NCBI RefSeq assembly: GCF_003400205.1
Contig: NZ_QUQV01000003.1
Location: 310,001 to 374,000 of the forward strand
Length of the DNA stretch: 64,000 nt
DNA from: Bacillus sp. HNG
Lineage (GTDB): Bacteria; Bacillota; Bacilli; Bacillales; Bacillaceae_L
Direction: 5' to 3'
Below are positions 55,475 to 63,944 of this stretch, piece by piece. Within the stretch, counting starts at the first letter, position 1. Every line of letters starts with the position of its first letter. The position numbers and the translations under genes were made by a program. The notes under the pieces were generated by a model that was given only the letters and a program-made list of their open reading frames with translations, was not told the origin of the DNA and searched no databases.

Positions 55475-55693
55475 TTGAAACCTTCAACAAACCGTATGTT
55501 AACTCGTATCAAATCAGTCTACATGTTTATTAACGAAAAAGGGACTGTAACAACTCAGGAGCTTGTGGATGAATTTGGAACTACTTCACGTACCATTCAG
55601 CGCGATTTGAATGTGTTAGCATATAATGATTTGGTTCAAAGCCCTAGCCGTGGAAAATGGACAATCACAAAGAAGAAAGTCAAAATATCTTAG
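55475..55693 (+). CDS. ytzE: DeoR-type small helix-turn-helix protein YtzE
   Basis: A 72-residue protein consisting of a DeoR-type winged helix-turn-helix (about 10-62, VTTQELVDEFGTTSRTIQRDLNVL) and no sensor domain. It is probably a small DNA-binding regulator; the B. subtilis YtzE has the same build. The start is a TTG seven bases after AAGGAG; an ATG at 55457 lies before the Shine-Dalgarno and is rejected. It is divergent from ythPQ, which may be its target. Confidence 0.85.
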   Translation: MKPSTNRMLTRIKSVYMFINEKGTVTTQELVDEFGTTSRTIQRDLNVLAYNDLVQSPSRGKWTITKKKVKIS

Positions 55694-55794
55694 CAACAAA
55701 CATAAGGGGCATATGAAGAAGGTAGCAAATAACTTCACACTAGAAGGCCTTTTCATACAGATACATATGGAGAAACTAGATTCTAATAAAAAAG

Positions 55795-55815
55795 GGGCTG
55801 TCACTAAGACAGCCC
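55795..55815 (-). terminator. Terminator between ytzE and the pseudouridine synthase gene
   Basis: Stem GGGCTGTC/GACAGCCC with a 5-base loop is followed on the minus strand by CTTTTTTAT. It may also serve ytzE on the plus strand, where TTGTTACTTTTT follows. Confidence 0.82.
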
Positions 55816-55818
55816 TTG

Positions 55819-56538
55819 TTACTTTTTCGTATACGTTTTTAATAATGTAACCTCTTCATCCGTGAGCTCTCGGTATTCACCAAGCTCAAGTGTTTCATCT
55901 AGTGGTAATGGCCCCATCTTCATTCTTTTCAAATAAACGACTCGTTTTCCTACTGCTTCAAACATTCGTTTTACCTGATGGAATTTTCCTTCCTCGATTA
56001 CAACTTCGATCTCAGAACGTAATCCACTGCTAATAATCGTCAGAACAGCTGGCATCGTTTCATATCCATCATCAAGGATAACTCCGTTTCGGAAAGCCTC
56101 CACATCCTCTACTGTTACCTCTCCCTCAATGATGGCTACATACGTTTTGGGAACATGTTTTTTGGGGGAAAGCAATTGATGTGCAAGCTGACCATCATTC
56201 GTTAAAAGTAATAACCCTTCCGTATCTTTGTCCAACCGCCCCACTGGAAAAGGCTTATAGACTGCATCTTCCATTTCTAACAAATCTAAGACTGTATCAT
56301 GAAGATGATCCTCTGTTGCGGAAATGACACCTTGAGGCTTATTTAACATTAAATAGATAAATTCTTTGTATTCAATCACTTCTCCATGAACGGTGACTAG
56401 ATCTGCTTCGACTTTTACATGCTTACTAGAATCTTTAACCGGTATGCCATTTATTTGAACGGCTCCTGATTTTAATAAGCTCTTTACCTCTTTTCTACTT
56501 CCAAAACCTCGATTTGCAAGTAATTTATCAATTCGCAA
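55819..56538 (-). CDS. ytzG: RsuA-family 16S rRNA pseudouridine synthase (YtzG)
   Basis: A 239-residue enzyme. An N-terminal S4 RNA-binding domain (MRIDKLLANRGFGSRKEVKSLL region) precedes the pseudouridine synthase domain with GRLDKDTEGLLLL, whose Asp is catalytic. It isomerises a uridine in rRNA, by family U516 of 16S rRNA. The ATG follows AAGGAGG. It belongs to the same neighbourhood as murJ and ytfP in B. subtilis. Confidence 0.9.
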   Translation of the reverse strand: MRIDKLLANRGFGSRKEVKSLLKSGAVQINGIPVKDSSKHVKVEADLVTVHGEVIEYKEFIYLMLNKPQGVISATEDHLHDTVLDLLEMEDAVYKPFPVGRLDKDTEGLLLLTNDGQLAHQLLSPKKHVPKTYVAIIEGEVTVEDVEAFRNGVILDDGYETMPAVLTIISSGLRSEIEVVIEEGKFHQVKRMFEAVGKRVVYLKRMKMGPLPLDETLELGEYRELTDEEVTLLKTYTKK

Positions 56539-56602
56539 TGCAATAACCTCCTTTACCTGTGCGAATACCTATCTAACTAAGAATAGGCGTTTTATTCATT
56601 AC

Positions 56603-56627
56603 ACAAAAGCCCTATTAACATACACTA
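56603..56627 (+). promoter_or_regulatory. Candidate SigK (or SigE) promoter
   Basis: CATACACTA at 56619-56627 matches the SigK -10 pattern CATANNNTA, and an AC pair at 56601-56602 lies exactly 16 bases before it. The same box fits the SigE pattern CATACAHT, but no good SigE -35 was seen. It is 39 bases upstream of a small glycine-rich gene. Confidence 0.5.
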
Positions 56628-56665
56628 TTACTGTACTTTTAAAAAGAAAAAGGAGCGAAACCACA

Positions 56666-56893
56666 ATGTATTATTATGACTATGATTATCGTCAACAACC
56701 TCAGGGTTTCTTCCCAGGCAGTCCTGGATTCCCTGGATTCCCTGGAGGAGGCGGAGGCGTCGGCGGAAACGTAAACCTTCGTCTCGACCGGATTGAGCGC
56801 CAAATGCAAAGACTAGAAAATCAGATTGTTCGTTTAGACCGCCGTGTAAACCGAATAGAGCGCCGTCTTGGCTTTGGTACTTTCCAAGGCTAA
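56666..56893 (+). CDS. Small Gly/Pro/Phe-rich protein, possibly a spore-layer protein
   Basis: A 75-residue protein with three parts: a Tyr-rich start (MYYYDYDYRQQ), a GFPG repeat stretch with seven consecutive Gly-containing triplets (about 14-34), and a helical, Arg-rich C-terminal segment with heptad spacing (LDRIERQMQRLENQIVRL, then VNRIERRL). The helical part should form a short coiled coil. I do not recognise a named family. The upstream sporulation-type promoter and Gly/Tyr composition recall coat or exosporium proteins, which is inference. AAGGAG lies before the ATG. Confidence 0.75.
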   Translation: MYYYDYDYRQQPQGFFPGSPGFPGFPGGGGGVGGNVNLRLDRIERQMQRLENQIVRLDRRVNRIERRLGFGTFQG

Positions 56894-56961
56894 CTCATAA
56901 AGAGAACCTTCTAACACCCGGGAAAACCTAATCTCACACAAACTGTAGTATTAGAATCTTA

Positions 56962-56993
56962 AAAAAGGCTGTCACTTACTGCACAGCCTTTTT
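56962..56993 (-). terminator. Terminator overlapping the end of murJ
   Basis: Stem AAAAAGGCTGT/ACAGCCTTTTT with a 10-base loop that contains the murJ stop codon, followed by TTAAGATTC on the minus strand. Confidence 0.82.
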
Positions 56994-58610
56994 CCTATTT
57001 CTTGATAAAAATGATAATCGATTGCCAATTAGAACCTCCAATAGGCGTGAACGATATGCTAAATATAGATACGCAACAGCGCCAACTGCAACCCCTACTA
57101 ATAAAACAAAGACCGACTGTAATCTGCCATTTTCATATCCGACAATAAATGATAGTAGCCACTCAATCAACATTATCGTCAAAGCCATCACTGTCGCAAA
57201 AATAGCCATTAAAAGCGTTCTCCTTGCAAACAATGAATAACTATACCCAGCATGTCTTGAAATCATCCAGAAGCAATACGCAATTGCTACCGTGTAACCT
57301 AAAGCTGTTGCTAGTATCGAACCTATCTCGCCAAACCAGGTAATAAACAAACTATTGAAACTGATTTTTAGAATAAGCCCCATGAACAGACTAACAACTG
57401 CAAATTTTTGCTTATTTATTCCTTGTAAAATAGCAGCTGAAATCGAATAAAATGAAAATAGAATCGCAACAGGTGCATACCATCTTAAAATTCTGCCACC
57501 AGCCACATTCATTTCAAATAACGCATTGAAGGTAGGGTACGCTAATACGGATAAACCAACAACTGCCGGTAAAACCAACAGTACACAAATTTGAAATGTC
57601 TTATCAATTTGGCTTCTAAGTAGTTTAAAATCACCTGATGTAAATGAATTTGTAATCGTTGGAACAAGTGTCAAACTAAACGCCGTTGCCAAAGAAACGG
57701 GAATCATGACTAATTTTGGAACCATAAATGTGACATATGAGAATAATCCCTCTGATACATCTTTATCAAAACCGTTTTCGATCATTGTCCTGTTAAAGGT
57801 GAGTTGGTCAACATATTGATAAAGAGGAATTGAAAGTCCCACAAGGACAAAAGGTCCTGCGTAAGAGAAAAGCTCCTTAAACATTTCTTTTGTTGTCATA
57901 TCCGTTTGTGGTCTACTTTTTGCAAGCATTTCATCTAAATATGGTTTTCGCTTAAACCAATACCAGATGAGGACTGCCAAACCTCCCAATGCTCCAATAA
58001 ACGCACCAAATGTAGCTAATCCAACTGCGAATACCCTTTCACCAGCCATTACCTGCATCACGATAAAGGTTGCTGACAGGACGAAAAGAATTCGGACAAT
58101 TTGTTCCACCACCTGTGAAACAGCCGTTGGTCCCATTGATTGATGTCCCTGGAAAAAACCTCTTTGAATACTCATAATCGGAACGACAAGTAGAGCAAAA
58201 CTGACCATTCGAATCACATACGTAACATCTTCAACTGTATTTTTTGCATCTTCTCCACCAAGAACAATGGGTGCAAGAATGGGTGCAAGTAAATTTAAGA
58301 TTGTAAAGCCTAATATACCGGTAAGTCCCATTACGATAAGTCCGGATTTATACATCCTCATTCCAGTATGATAATCGCCAAGGGAATTATATTTCGAAAC
58401 AAATTTAGAAACAGCAGCTGGAATTCCAGCAGTTGATATAAATAAAAAGATGGTATATTGAGCATACCCATAGGAATAAAGAGCAGAACCAATATCTCCA
58501 ACTAAATAAACGAATGGAAAAACATAAATCATTCCAAGTACTCGAGAAATATATGTAGCAAGGGTTAAGACAAACGTCCCACGCAGTAATTTTGAATTTG
58601 AATCTGCCAT
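56976..58610 (-). CDS. murJ: Lipid II flippase MurJ (YtgP)
   Basis: A 544-residue polytopic membrane protein of the MOP/MVF superfamily with about 14 transmembrane segments, the same length as B. subtilis YtgP, shown to be a MurJ functional homologue that exports lipid II. The N terminus (LLRGTFVLTLATYISRVLG) is the usual start of this family. Two long loops and a Lys/Arg-rich C terminus are present. Polysaccharide flippase activity is an alternative for paralogues, but the neighbourhood matches ytgP. Confidence 0.9.
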   Translation of the reverse strand: MADSNSKLLRGTFVLTLATYISRVLGMIYVFPFVYLVGDIGSALYSYGYAQYTIFLFISTAGIPAAVSKFVSKYNSLGDYHTGMRMYKSGLIVMGLTGILGFTILNLLAPILAPIVLGGEDAKNTVEDVTYVIRMVSFALLVVPIMSIQRGFFQGHQSMGPTAVSQVVEQIVRILFVLSATFIVMQVMAGERVFAVGLATFGAFIGALGGLAVLIWYWFKRKPYLDEMLAKSRPQTDMTTKEMFKELFSYAGPFVLVGLSIPLYQYVDQLTFNRTMIENGFDKDVSEGLFSYVTFMVPKLVMIPVSLATAFSLTLVPTITNSFTSGDFKLLRSQIDKTFQICVLLVLPAVVGLSVLAYPTFNALFEMNVAGGRILRWYAPVAILFSFYSISAAILQGINKQKFAVVSLFMGLILKISFNSLFITWFGEIGSILATALGYTVAIAYCFWMISRHAGYSYSLFARRTLLMAIFATVMALTIMLIEWLLSFIVGYENGRLQSVFVLLVGVAVGAVAYLYLAYRSRLLEVLIGNRLSFLSRNRKKAVQ

Positions 58611-58827
58611 ATTAAATCCCCAATCTCTATTTTTGAAGACTAACTAATCAAGTTTATCATATTTATAAAAATTAATAACCTATATTTATTTGTCAGTTTC
58701 ATGACATAATGGATTCTTTCGCTTTTTTATGTATAGTTTAGACTTATTGAATTTGAAATTCAACGTTATTCTATACCCTGTTCCCATGATATGATGTAGA
58801 TAAGAAAATATGGGAGTGTGGAAAGCC

Positions 58828-59220
58828 ATGAATCATATTATCTTGTTTGATGGAGTTTGTCATTTTTGCAATAGCAGTGTGCAATTTATCCTGAAAAAAG
58901 ATTCGAAACAAATGTACCATTTTGCGTCCCTGCAAAGTGAAGCAGGAAAGTCATTATTGAAAAAACATGGCATTCCTGAGGATATTAATAGTATCGTATT
59001 AATTGAAGGCGATCAGTATTATACAAAATCAAGTGCAGCTCTTAGAGTCTGTCGTAATCTGAGTGGTGCATACCGCTTTCTGTATATTTTTAAAGTGATA
59101 CCGGCCCCCATCAGGGACATATTTTATCATATAATTGCCAATAATCGTTATAAATGGTTTGGAAAACAGGAAAGCTGTATGCTTCCTTCTCCAGACGTTC
59201 GGAAGCGATTTTTAGATTAA
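58828..59220 (+). CDS. DCC-family thiol-disulfide oxidoreductase
   Basis: A 130-residue protein of the DUF393/DCC family, with the defining N-terminal FDGVCHFCN, a CxxC motif at about residues 10-13 following an Asp. It resembles B. subtilis YuxK. The fold is thioredoxin-like; physiological partners are unknown. A GTG/ATG at 58810 exists, but the ATG at 58828 gives the normal start MNHIILFDG. It precedes ytfP by 13 bases and is probably co-transcribed with it. Confidence 0.86.
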   Translation: MNHIILFDGVCHFCNSSVQFILKKDSKQMYHFASLQSEAGKSLLKKHGIPEDINSIVLIEGDQYYTKSSAALRVCRNLSGAYRFLYIFKVIPAPIRDIFYHIIANNRYKWFGKQESCMLPSPDVRKRFLD

Positions 59221-59233
59221 GGAGTGTTTACAT

Positions 59234-60508
59234 TTGCAGTATGATGTTGTTGTAATTGGAGGAGGACCTTCTGGCTTAATGGCTGCGATCGCCGCCGGTG
59301 AGCAAGGCGCGAAGGTACTTCTTTTAGATAAAGGGAATAAGCTTGGGAGAAAGCTTGCGATTTCAGGCGGGGGGCGCTGTAATGTCACAAACCGTCTTCC
59401 AATCGATGAAATCATTAAGCACATTCCAGGAAATGGTCGGTTTTTATATAGTGCATTTTCTGTTTTTAATAATGAAGATATTATAGCTTTCTTTGAAAAG
59501 TTAGGAATTCAGCTTAAAGAAGAAGACCATGGCAGAATGTTCCCAACAACCAATAAAGCGCAATCTGTTGTCGATGCATTGTTAACTAGGCTCAATTCAT
59601 TAGATGTCCATATCGAAACGAACACACCTGTTGCTAGGCTTGATTATAAAGATGGACATGTTGCTGGTGTACATTTGAAAAACGGTGAATATGTAGAAGC
59701 TGGATGTATCGTTGTCGCTGTCGGTGGTAAATCGGTACCACAAACAGGTTCGACTGGAGACGGCTATGCTTGGGCAGAAGCAGCCGGTCATACGATTACA
59801 GATCTCTTCCCAACTGAAGTCCCGGTTACATCTGATGAGGAATTCATCAAAAACAAAACCTTACAAGGTTTAGCATTACGGGATGTTGCTGTGAGTGTCC
59901 TAAACCCTAAAGGAAAAACAGTTATCACCCATCAAATGGACATGCTATTCACTCACTTTGGTATTTCAGGACCGGCGGTTTTACGCTGTAGTCAGTTTGT
60001 TGTAAAAACGATGAAAAAGTTTCATGTAGACCGTGTAGTTATGAGTATTGATGCACTGCCATCATTAAATGAGGAACAAATCTTCCAACAGATTTTAAAA
60101 CAATCAAAAGAGGACCCAAAGAAATCTTTAAAAAATATCTTAAAAGGCTTTTTACCAGAAAGATACCTACTATTTTTGCTTGAGAAAAATGAAATTGACC
60201 CTCTTGTTACCTTTGCAAACTTATCGCATGATCGTATTCGTGCATTTGCAAAAGATTGCAAGCAATTTCAGTTTACAGTCAACGGAACGCTGTCAATTGA
60301 AAAAGCATTTGTAACGGGTGGTGGGGTGTCAATAAAAGAGATTCATCCAAAGGAAATGGAATCAAAATTAATGAAGGGACTCTTTTTCTGTGGGGAAATC
60401 CTTGATATTCACGGATATACGGGCGGTTATAACATTACATCAGCCCTTGTGACAGGTAGATTAGCCGGTGAAAACGCAGGAAAGCATGCAACTGCCTTAC
60501 GAAACTAA
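59234..60508 (+). CDS. ytfP: FAD-dependent oxidoreductase YtfP (HI0933 family)
   Basis: A 424-residue flavoprotein of the HI0933-like family. The FAD-binding Rossmann motif [10 protein letters not shown] is at 9-18, the family block [16 protein letters not shown] at about 37-52, and the C-terminal [17 protein letters not shown] closes the FAD site. Its reaction is not known. The start is a TTG after AAGGAGTG. Upstream neighbour is the DCC oxidoreductase, so a joint redox function is plausible. Confidence 0.92.
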   Translation: MQYDVVVIGGGPSGLMAAIAAGEQGAKVLLLDKGNKLGRKLAISGGGRCNVTNRLPIDEIIKHIPGNGRFLYSAFSVFNNEDIIAFFEKLGIQLKEEDHGRMFPTTNKAQSVVDALLTRLNSLDVHIETNTPVARLDYKDGHVAGVHLKNGEYVEAGCIVVAVGGKSVPQTGSTGDGYAWAEAAGHTITDLFPTEVPVTSDEEFIKNKTLQGLALRDVAVSVLNPKGKTVITHQMDMLFTHFGISGPAVLRCSQFVVKTMKKFHVDRVVMSIDALPSLNEEQIFQQILKQSKEDPKKSLKNILKGFLPERYLLFLLEKNEIDPLVTFANLSHDRIRAFAKDCKQFQFTVNGTLSIEKAFVTGGGVSIKEIHPKEMESKLMKGLFFCGEILDIHGYTGGYNITSALVTGRLAGENAGKHATALRN

Positions 60509-60510
60509 AA

Positions 60511-60550
60511 TAGAGCCTAACTCCAATAGCAACTAATGGGTTAGGCTCTA
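60511..60550. terminator. Bidirectional terminator between ytfP and cse60
   Basis: An 11-bp perfect stem TAGAGCCTAAC/GTTAGGCTCTA with an 18-base loop lies between convergent genes; its right arm overlaps the cse60 end. Confidence 0.75.
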
Positions 60551-60726
60551 TATATGATCATAGCCGAAAAACAAAAAATTTGATCATCCTCTTGGTCACA
60601 GGATACCCCAACTTGGAATTTAACCTCAACAATATCATGTTCATCCACTTTTTCAAAAAAACGATTCATCTTATGTTCTAAATCCTCTTCATGTTCTTCA
60701 TCAAAAACCTTAACCTTTAATGCCAT
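60541..60726 (-). CDS. cse60: Sporulation protein Cse60
   Basis: A 61-residue acidic protein matching Cse60 (YteV) of B. subtilis, a SigE-dependent mother-cell protein of unknown function; the blocks KVKVFDEEHEEDLE and DDQIFCFSAMIIYR are typical. ATG 60726 follows a doubled GGAGGTGGAG site; the longer frame overlaps that site. Upstream on the minus strand GAATCTA and AATACTAG may represent a degenerate SigE promoter. Confidence 0.9.
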   Translation of the reverse strand: MALKVKVFDEEHEEDLEHKMNRFFEKVDEHDIVEVKFQVGVSCDQEDDQIFCFSAMIIYRA

Positions 60727-60774
60727 AAACTCCACCTCCACTACTAGTATTGACAGAGTTTTAGATTCTTAAGC

Positions 60775-61350
60775 TTATAATCTAGGTTTTTTCACTCTTT
60801 TAAAGATTGCGAACCCTACAATCAATAAGATTCCGACTATGGAAAGGTACAAAACAAGATTTGATTTTCCTGGCTCCCTTAGCTCTCCTTGCAAATCCAC
60901 TTTTTCAGTTGGAACCTTCCCTTTTCCAAGAATATCTAGATCCTCACCCGCTGCAGATAATAATTCCGTTCTCTCACAAAATCCTGTTTCTAATTGTTCT
61001 TTATCCCCGTACGCATATACAAGATATTCCTTGTTTAATTCAAATTCATATCCACAGCTCGCACCTGATCTTGCAGTGCTTACGATAACCTGGGAAGTAT
61101 GAATACCTTTCCAACTTTCTTTAACCTCGAATAACACGTTTATTGGGTCTGCACTCGATTGGCTGTAGGAAAATTTATTTTCATCAACAAGATCAATCAC
61201 TTTTCCAGAAAAAACCGCTGTTTTTCTATTTAACTCATCATTTACGGATTCCGGCCGAGCGCAATCACATGCAGATGCTTGACGAGGGAAAAGACTAATA
61301 AAAATCAGAAAAAGTAACAGCAGGACAAGCAACCCTTTTAAATATTTCAA
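60775..61350 (-). CDS. TIMP-like secreted, membrane-anchored protein
   Basis: A 191-residue protein with a signal peptide ending PRQASA, a mature N terminus CDCARP, an extracellular beta-rich domain with further Cys (SCGYEF, GFCERTE), and a C-terminal transmembrane helix followed by RVKKPRL. The Cys-x-Cys mature N terminus and the VFSGKV / VLFEVKESWKG / CGYEFELNKEYLVYA pattern are those of tissue-inhibitor-of-metalloproteinase-like (NTR-fold) proteins, which chelate the zinc of metalloproteases through the first Cys. Its target here is unknown. The start is a TTG eight bases after AAGGGGG; a longer frame has no ribosome-binding site. Confidence 0.75.
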   Translation of the reverse strand: MKYLKGLLVLLLLFLIFISLFPRQASACDCARPESVNDELNRKTAVFSGKVIDLVDENKFSYSQSSADPINVLFEVKESWKGIHTSQVIVSTARSGASCGYEFELNKEYLVYAYGDKEQLETGFCERTELLSAAGEDLDILGKGKVPTEKVDLQGELREPGKSNLVLYLSIVGILLIVGFAIFKRVKKPRL

Positions 61351-61462
61351 ATCGTCGACCCCCTTTTTAGGTATAGTCGAAAATGGATGTGAAAGGTTGC
61401 ATAAATGATCCGAACGCATCATATTTTTTCATTTTTAACTATTAATTTTTACTATAGTCGTA

Positions 61463-61722
61463 GCTTATCAAACATTTGCGCTATTTCTTTTTCCTTTTTA
61501 TTACAACAGTCCTGTCTTATCAAGCATTTATACTATGAGTTTTTCCTTTTTTATACAATACTCACAGCTTATCAAGCATTTATACTATGACTTTTTCCTT
61601 TTTTATACAATACTCACAGCTTATCAGGCATTTATACTATAGCCTTTTCCTTTTTTATACAATAGCCATTGCTTATCAGGCATTTGTGCTATGACCTTTT
61701 CCATTTTAGTAAAAAGTCTTGA
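61463..61722. repeat. Five exact-period 52-bp tandem repeats
   Basis: Units beginning CTTATCA start at 61464, 61516, 61568, 61620 and 61672, each exactly 52 bases apart. Units 2 to 4 are nearly identical; the first and last are diverged, and a faint partial copy precedes the first. Each unit holds GCATTTATACTAT and CTTTTTTATACAATA. It occupies the ~400-base region between the TIMP-like gene and a membrane-protein gene, which otherwise holds no ORF. Confidence 0.95.
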
Positions 61723-61748
61723 AGATTCTTCCTTAATTAACCCTAAAA

Positions 61749-62279
61749 TTAATGCATTTCCTTTCTCTCAAACAAGCCTGTAAATAAAAAGCAGGTTATG
61801 AAAGCTACCAACGTTACTGTAATTGCCATAACAAGACCGATAAATGCCATGAATGTATCGTGTCCAGGGAATTGTGGTTCAAGTGTTACAATCATATAGG
61901 TGAATATGAGTGTGAGTAGTAAATAAAAGCTACTACCGATAAACCCTCTTAAAATCCGCCCCTTCTTATCTCCAGTCCATGCATGTAGTAGAATAATCCA
62001 GGCTACCAAGCTTACGATGACAGCCCCAAACATAACCAATAAATGGATATAAGGAATGGTTAAAAAGCCTAATAAAAAGAGTATTAGTAAAGTGGAGCCA
62101 AATAGAATTGCATTTAACACAAATAAAAATAGACCACTAAGCCAAGGGTTTTGGAACCACTCATAGCTTGATAGTTTTTTTACTAGACCATTATTGAGAC
62201 CAATACTAGTTACCAGTTTATTTCGATTTACCCCTACTAAAATCATTAACAATATACCGACCATTAAAAATAGTGTCAT
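61749..62279 (-). CDS. Four- to five-helix membrane protein of unknown function
   Basis: A 176-residue integral membrane protein with about five hydrophobic segments (residues 3-17, 45-75, 78-98, 115-137, 145-170), separated by short charged loops, and a C-terminal ERKEMH. I recognise no named domain. ATG 62279 follows AGGAGG by six bases; the longer open frame upstream lacks a site. The neighbourhood (cse60, then this) is reminiscent of yteV-yteU in B. subtilis, but the match was not established. Confidence 0.8.
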   Translation of the reverse strand: MTLFLMVGILLMILVGVNRNKLVTSIGLNNGLVKKLSSYEWFQNPWLSGLFLFVLNAILFGSTLLILFLLGFLTIPYIHLLVMFGAVIVSLVAWIILLHAWTGDKKGRILRGFIGSSFYLLLTLIFTYMIVTLEPQFPGHDTFMAFIGLVMAITVTLVAFITCFLFTGLFERKEMH

Positions 62280-62449
62280 TCTTATCCTCCTTAATAAAAA
62301 CATTTCTAGTTTGATTTTAAAGGATGATTTATTGTTTATCAATAAATTTTTATTAATTTTAAACATAATATTATTGTTTATTATTGCAACTATAATAAAA
62401 AGCGCGAATTCATATTAGAATCCACGCTAGATATGTATCAGAATCTGTT

Positions 62450-62752
62450 TTATCGTTTTGTTTCACCAGTCCAATTCATCATGCCACCGACCATGTTTCG
62501 TACTTTGTAGCCTTGGTCATCTAGAAATGCACAGACGTTGAAGCTTCTTCCACCAGAGCGGCAGATGATAATGTATTCTGTATCCTTATCAAAATACCCC
62601 AGGTTATCTGGAATATCCCCCATTTTGATATGCTTAGCGCCCGGAATCATGCCTTCTGCTACTTCTTCATCCTCACGGACATCGACAAGCTCTAATTTTT
62701 CCCCATTCTCAAGCTTTTGTCTTAATTCTTCTGTTGTGATTTCTTCAATCAT
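62450..62752 (-). CDS. Rhodanese-like single-domain protein
   Basis: A 100-residue rhodanese domain with the active-site loop CRSGGRS (Cys about residue 68) and the N-terminal LVDVREDEEVAEG. It transfers sulfane sulfur or acts on thiol targets; small free-standing rhodaneses are common in Bacillaceae. ATG 62752 after AAAGGA gives the compact form; an ATG three codons earlier is closer to that site. Monocistronic on the minus strand, divergent from the M42 peptidase. Confidence 0.9.
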   Translation of the reverse strand: MIEEITTEELRQKLENGEKLELVDVREDEEVAEGMIPGAKHIKMGDIPDNLGYFDKDTEYIIICRSGGRSFNVCAFLDDQGYKVRNMVGGMMNWTGETKR

Positions 62753-62888
62753 AGGTCCCATCCTTTCAAAAATCGTCTCGACTATTATAACAAAGTGGAA
62801 ATAAAGAATTCAATTTTCCACGTTTTGTCAAACTAGAATTTCTATATAAAAAAGAGTATGATGAAACTAGCTGAACATCAAGGGGGAA

Positions 62889-63944
62889 ATGAAGTTGACT
62901 TATCCAAATACTGACGAAACGATTCAACTCATAAAAGAACTTGTTTCGATTCCAAGTCCATCCGGGAACACCAATGAAGTAATTACATTCGTTGAGAAGC
63001 TTTTAACAGAAGCAAATGTGGATACATATCGAAATCGCAAAGGCGGTCTCATCGCTACACTTCCTGGAAAGGACACACAAAAACACCGTATGCTCACTGC
63101 ACATGTGGACACTTTGGGGGCTATCGTAAAAGAAATCAAACCAAGCGGTCGATTAAAGCTTGATCTCATCGGTGGGTTTAAATATAACTCTATCGAAGGT
63201 GAATATTGCCGCATCGAAACTTCAACAGGAAAATTCTATACGGGTACAATCCTGATGCATCAGCAGTCTGTACATGTCTATAAAGATGCTGGGAAGGCTG
63301 AGCGTAATCAAGAAAATATGGAAGTCCGTATTGATGAAAAAGTTAAAAATGCAGAAGAGGTTCGTGCTCTTGGGATTGAGGTTGGAGACTTTGTTTCCTT
63401 CGATCCACGAGTTGAGGTTACATCCACAGGCTATATTAAATCTCGTCACTTAGATGATAAAGCGAGTGTTGGCATTCTGCTTCAATTGATTAAACAAATC
63501 AAAGCCGAAAACATTGAACTTCCATATACAACCCATTTTCTTATTTCGAATAACGAGGAAATTGGCTATGGCGGAAATTCCAATATCACACCCGAAACTG
63601 TCGAATATTTAGCAGTGGATATGGGAGCAATGGGTGATGGTCAATCAACAGATGAATATACAGTTTCCATTTGTGTGAAAGACGCAAGCGGTCCATATCA
63701 CTATGCTTTCCGTAAAAAGCTAGTCCAGCTTGCTGAAAAGCATGAAATTGGCTATAAGCTAGACATCTATCCTTACTATGGCTCTGATGCTTCTGCAGCG
63801 ATTCGTTCTGGACATGATATTATCCACGGATTAATCGGTCCTGGAATTGACTCTTCTCATGCATTTGAACGTACACATAAAGATTCGATTGAAAACACAA
63901 CAAAATTGATTTATCACTATCTACAATCTGAAATGGTTGAATAA
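62889..63944 (+). CDS. M42-family metallopeptidase
   Basis: A 351-residue aminopeptidase-like enzyme of the M42 group. Metal ligands are in LTAHVDTLGA, SRHLDDKASVG, NNEEIGYGG (catalytic Glu pair), AVDMGAMG and SSHAFERTH. It is only a distant relative of YtoP, also in this window, so substrate range may differ. The ATG lies two bases from GGGGG; a TTG two codons later (62895) has better spacing and could be the true start. No gene was seen in the last 56 bases after it. Confidence 0.88.
   Translation: MKLTYPNTDETIQLIKELVSIPSPSGNTNEVITFVEKLLTEANVDTYRNRKGGLIATLPGKDTQKHRMLTAHVDTLGAIVKEIKPSGRLKLDLIGGFKYNSIEGEYCRIETSTGKFYTGTILMHQQSVHVYKDAGKAERNQENMEVRIDEKVKNAEEVRALGIEVGDFVSFDPRVEVTSTGYIKSRHLDDKASVGILLQLIKQIKAENIELPYTTHFLISNNEEIGYGGNSNITPETVEYLAVDMGAMGDGQSTDEYTVSICVKDASGPYHYAFRKKLVQLAEKHEIGYKLDIYPYYGSDASAAIRSGHDIIHGLIGPGIDSSHAFERTHKDSIENTTKLIYHYLQSEMVE

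Noticed and set aside
55626-55850. 74-residue plus-strand ORF overlapping ytzE
   Set aside because: It starts inside ytzE in another frame, runs through the terminator and into the opposite gene, and has no ribosome-binding site.
61463-61722. CRISPR array
   Set aside because: The whole 52-bp unit is conserved with no unique spacers, and no cas genes are present; these are plain tandem repeats.
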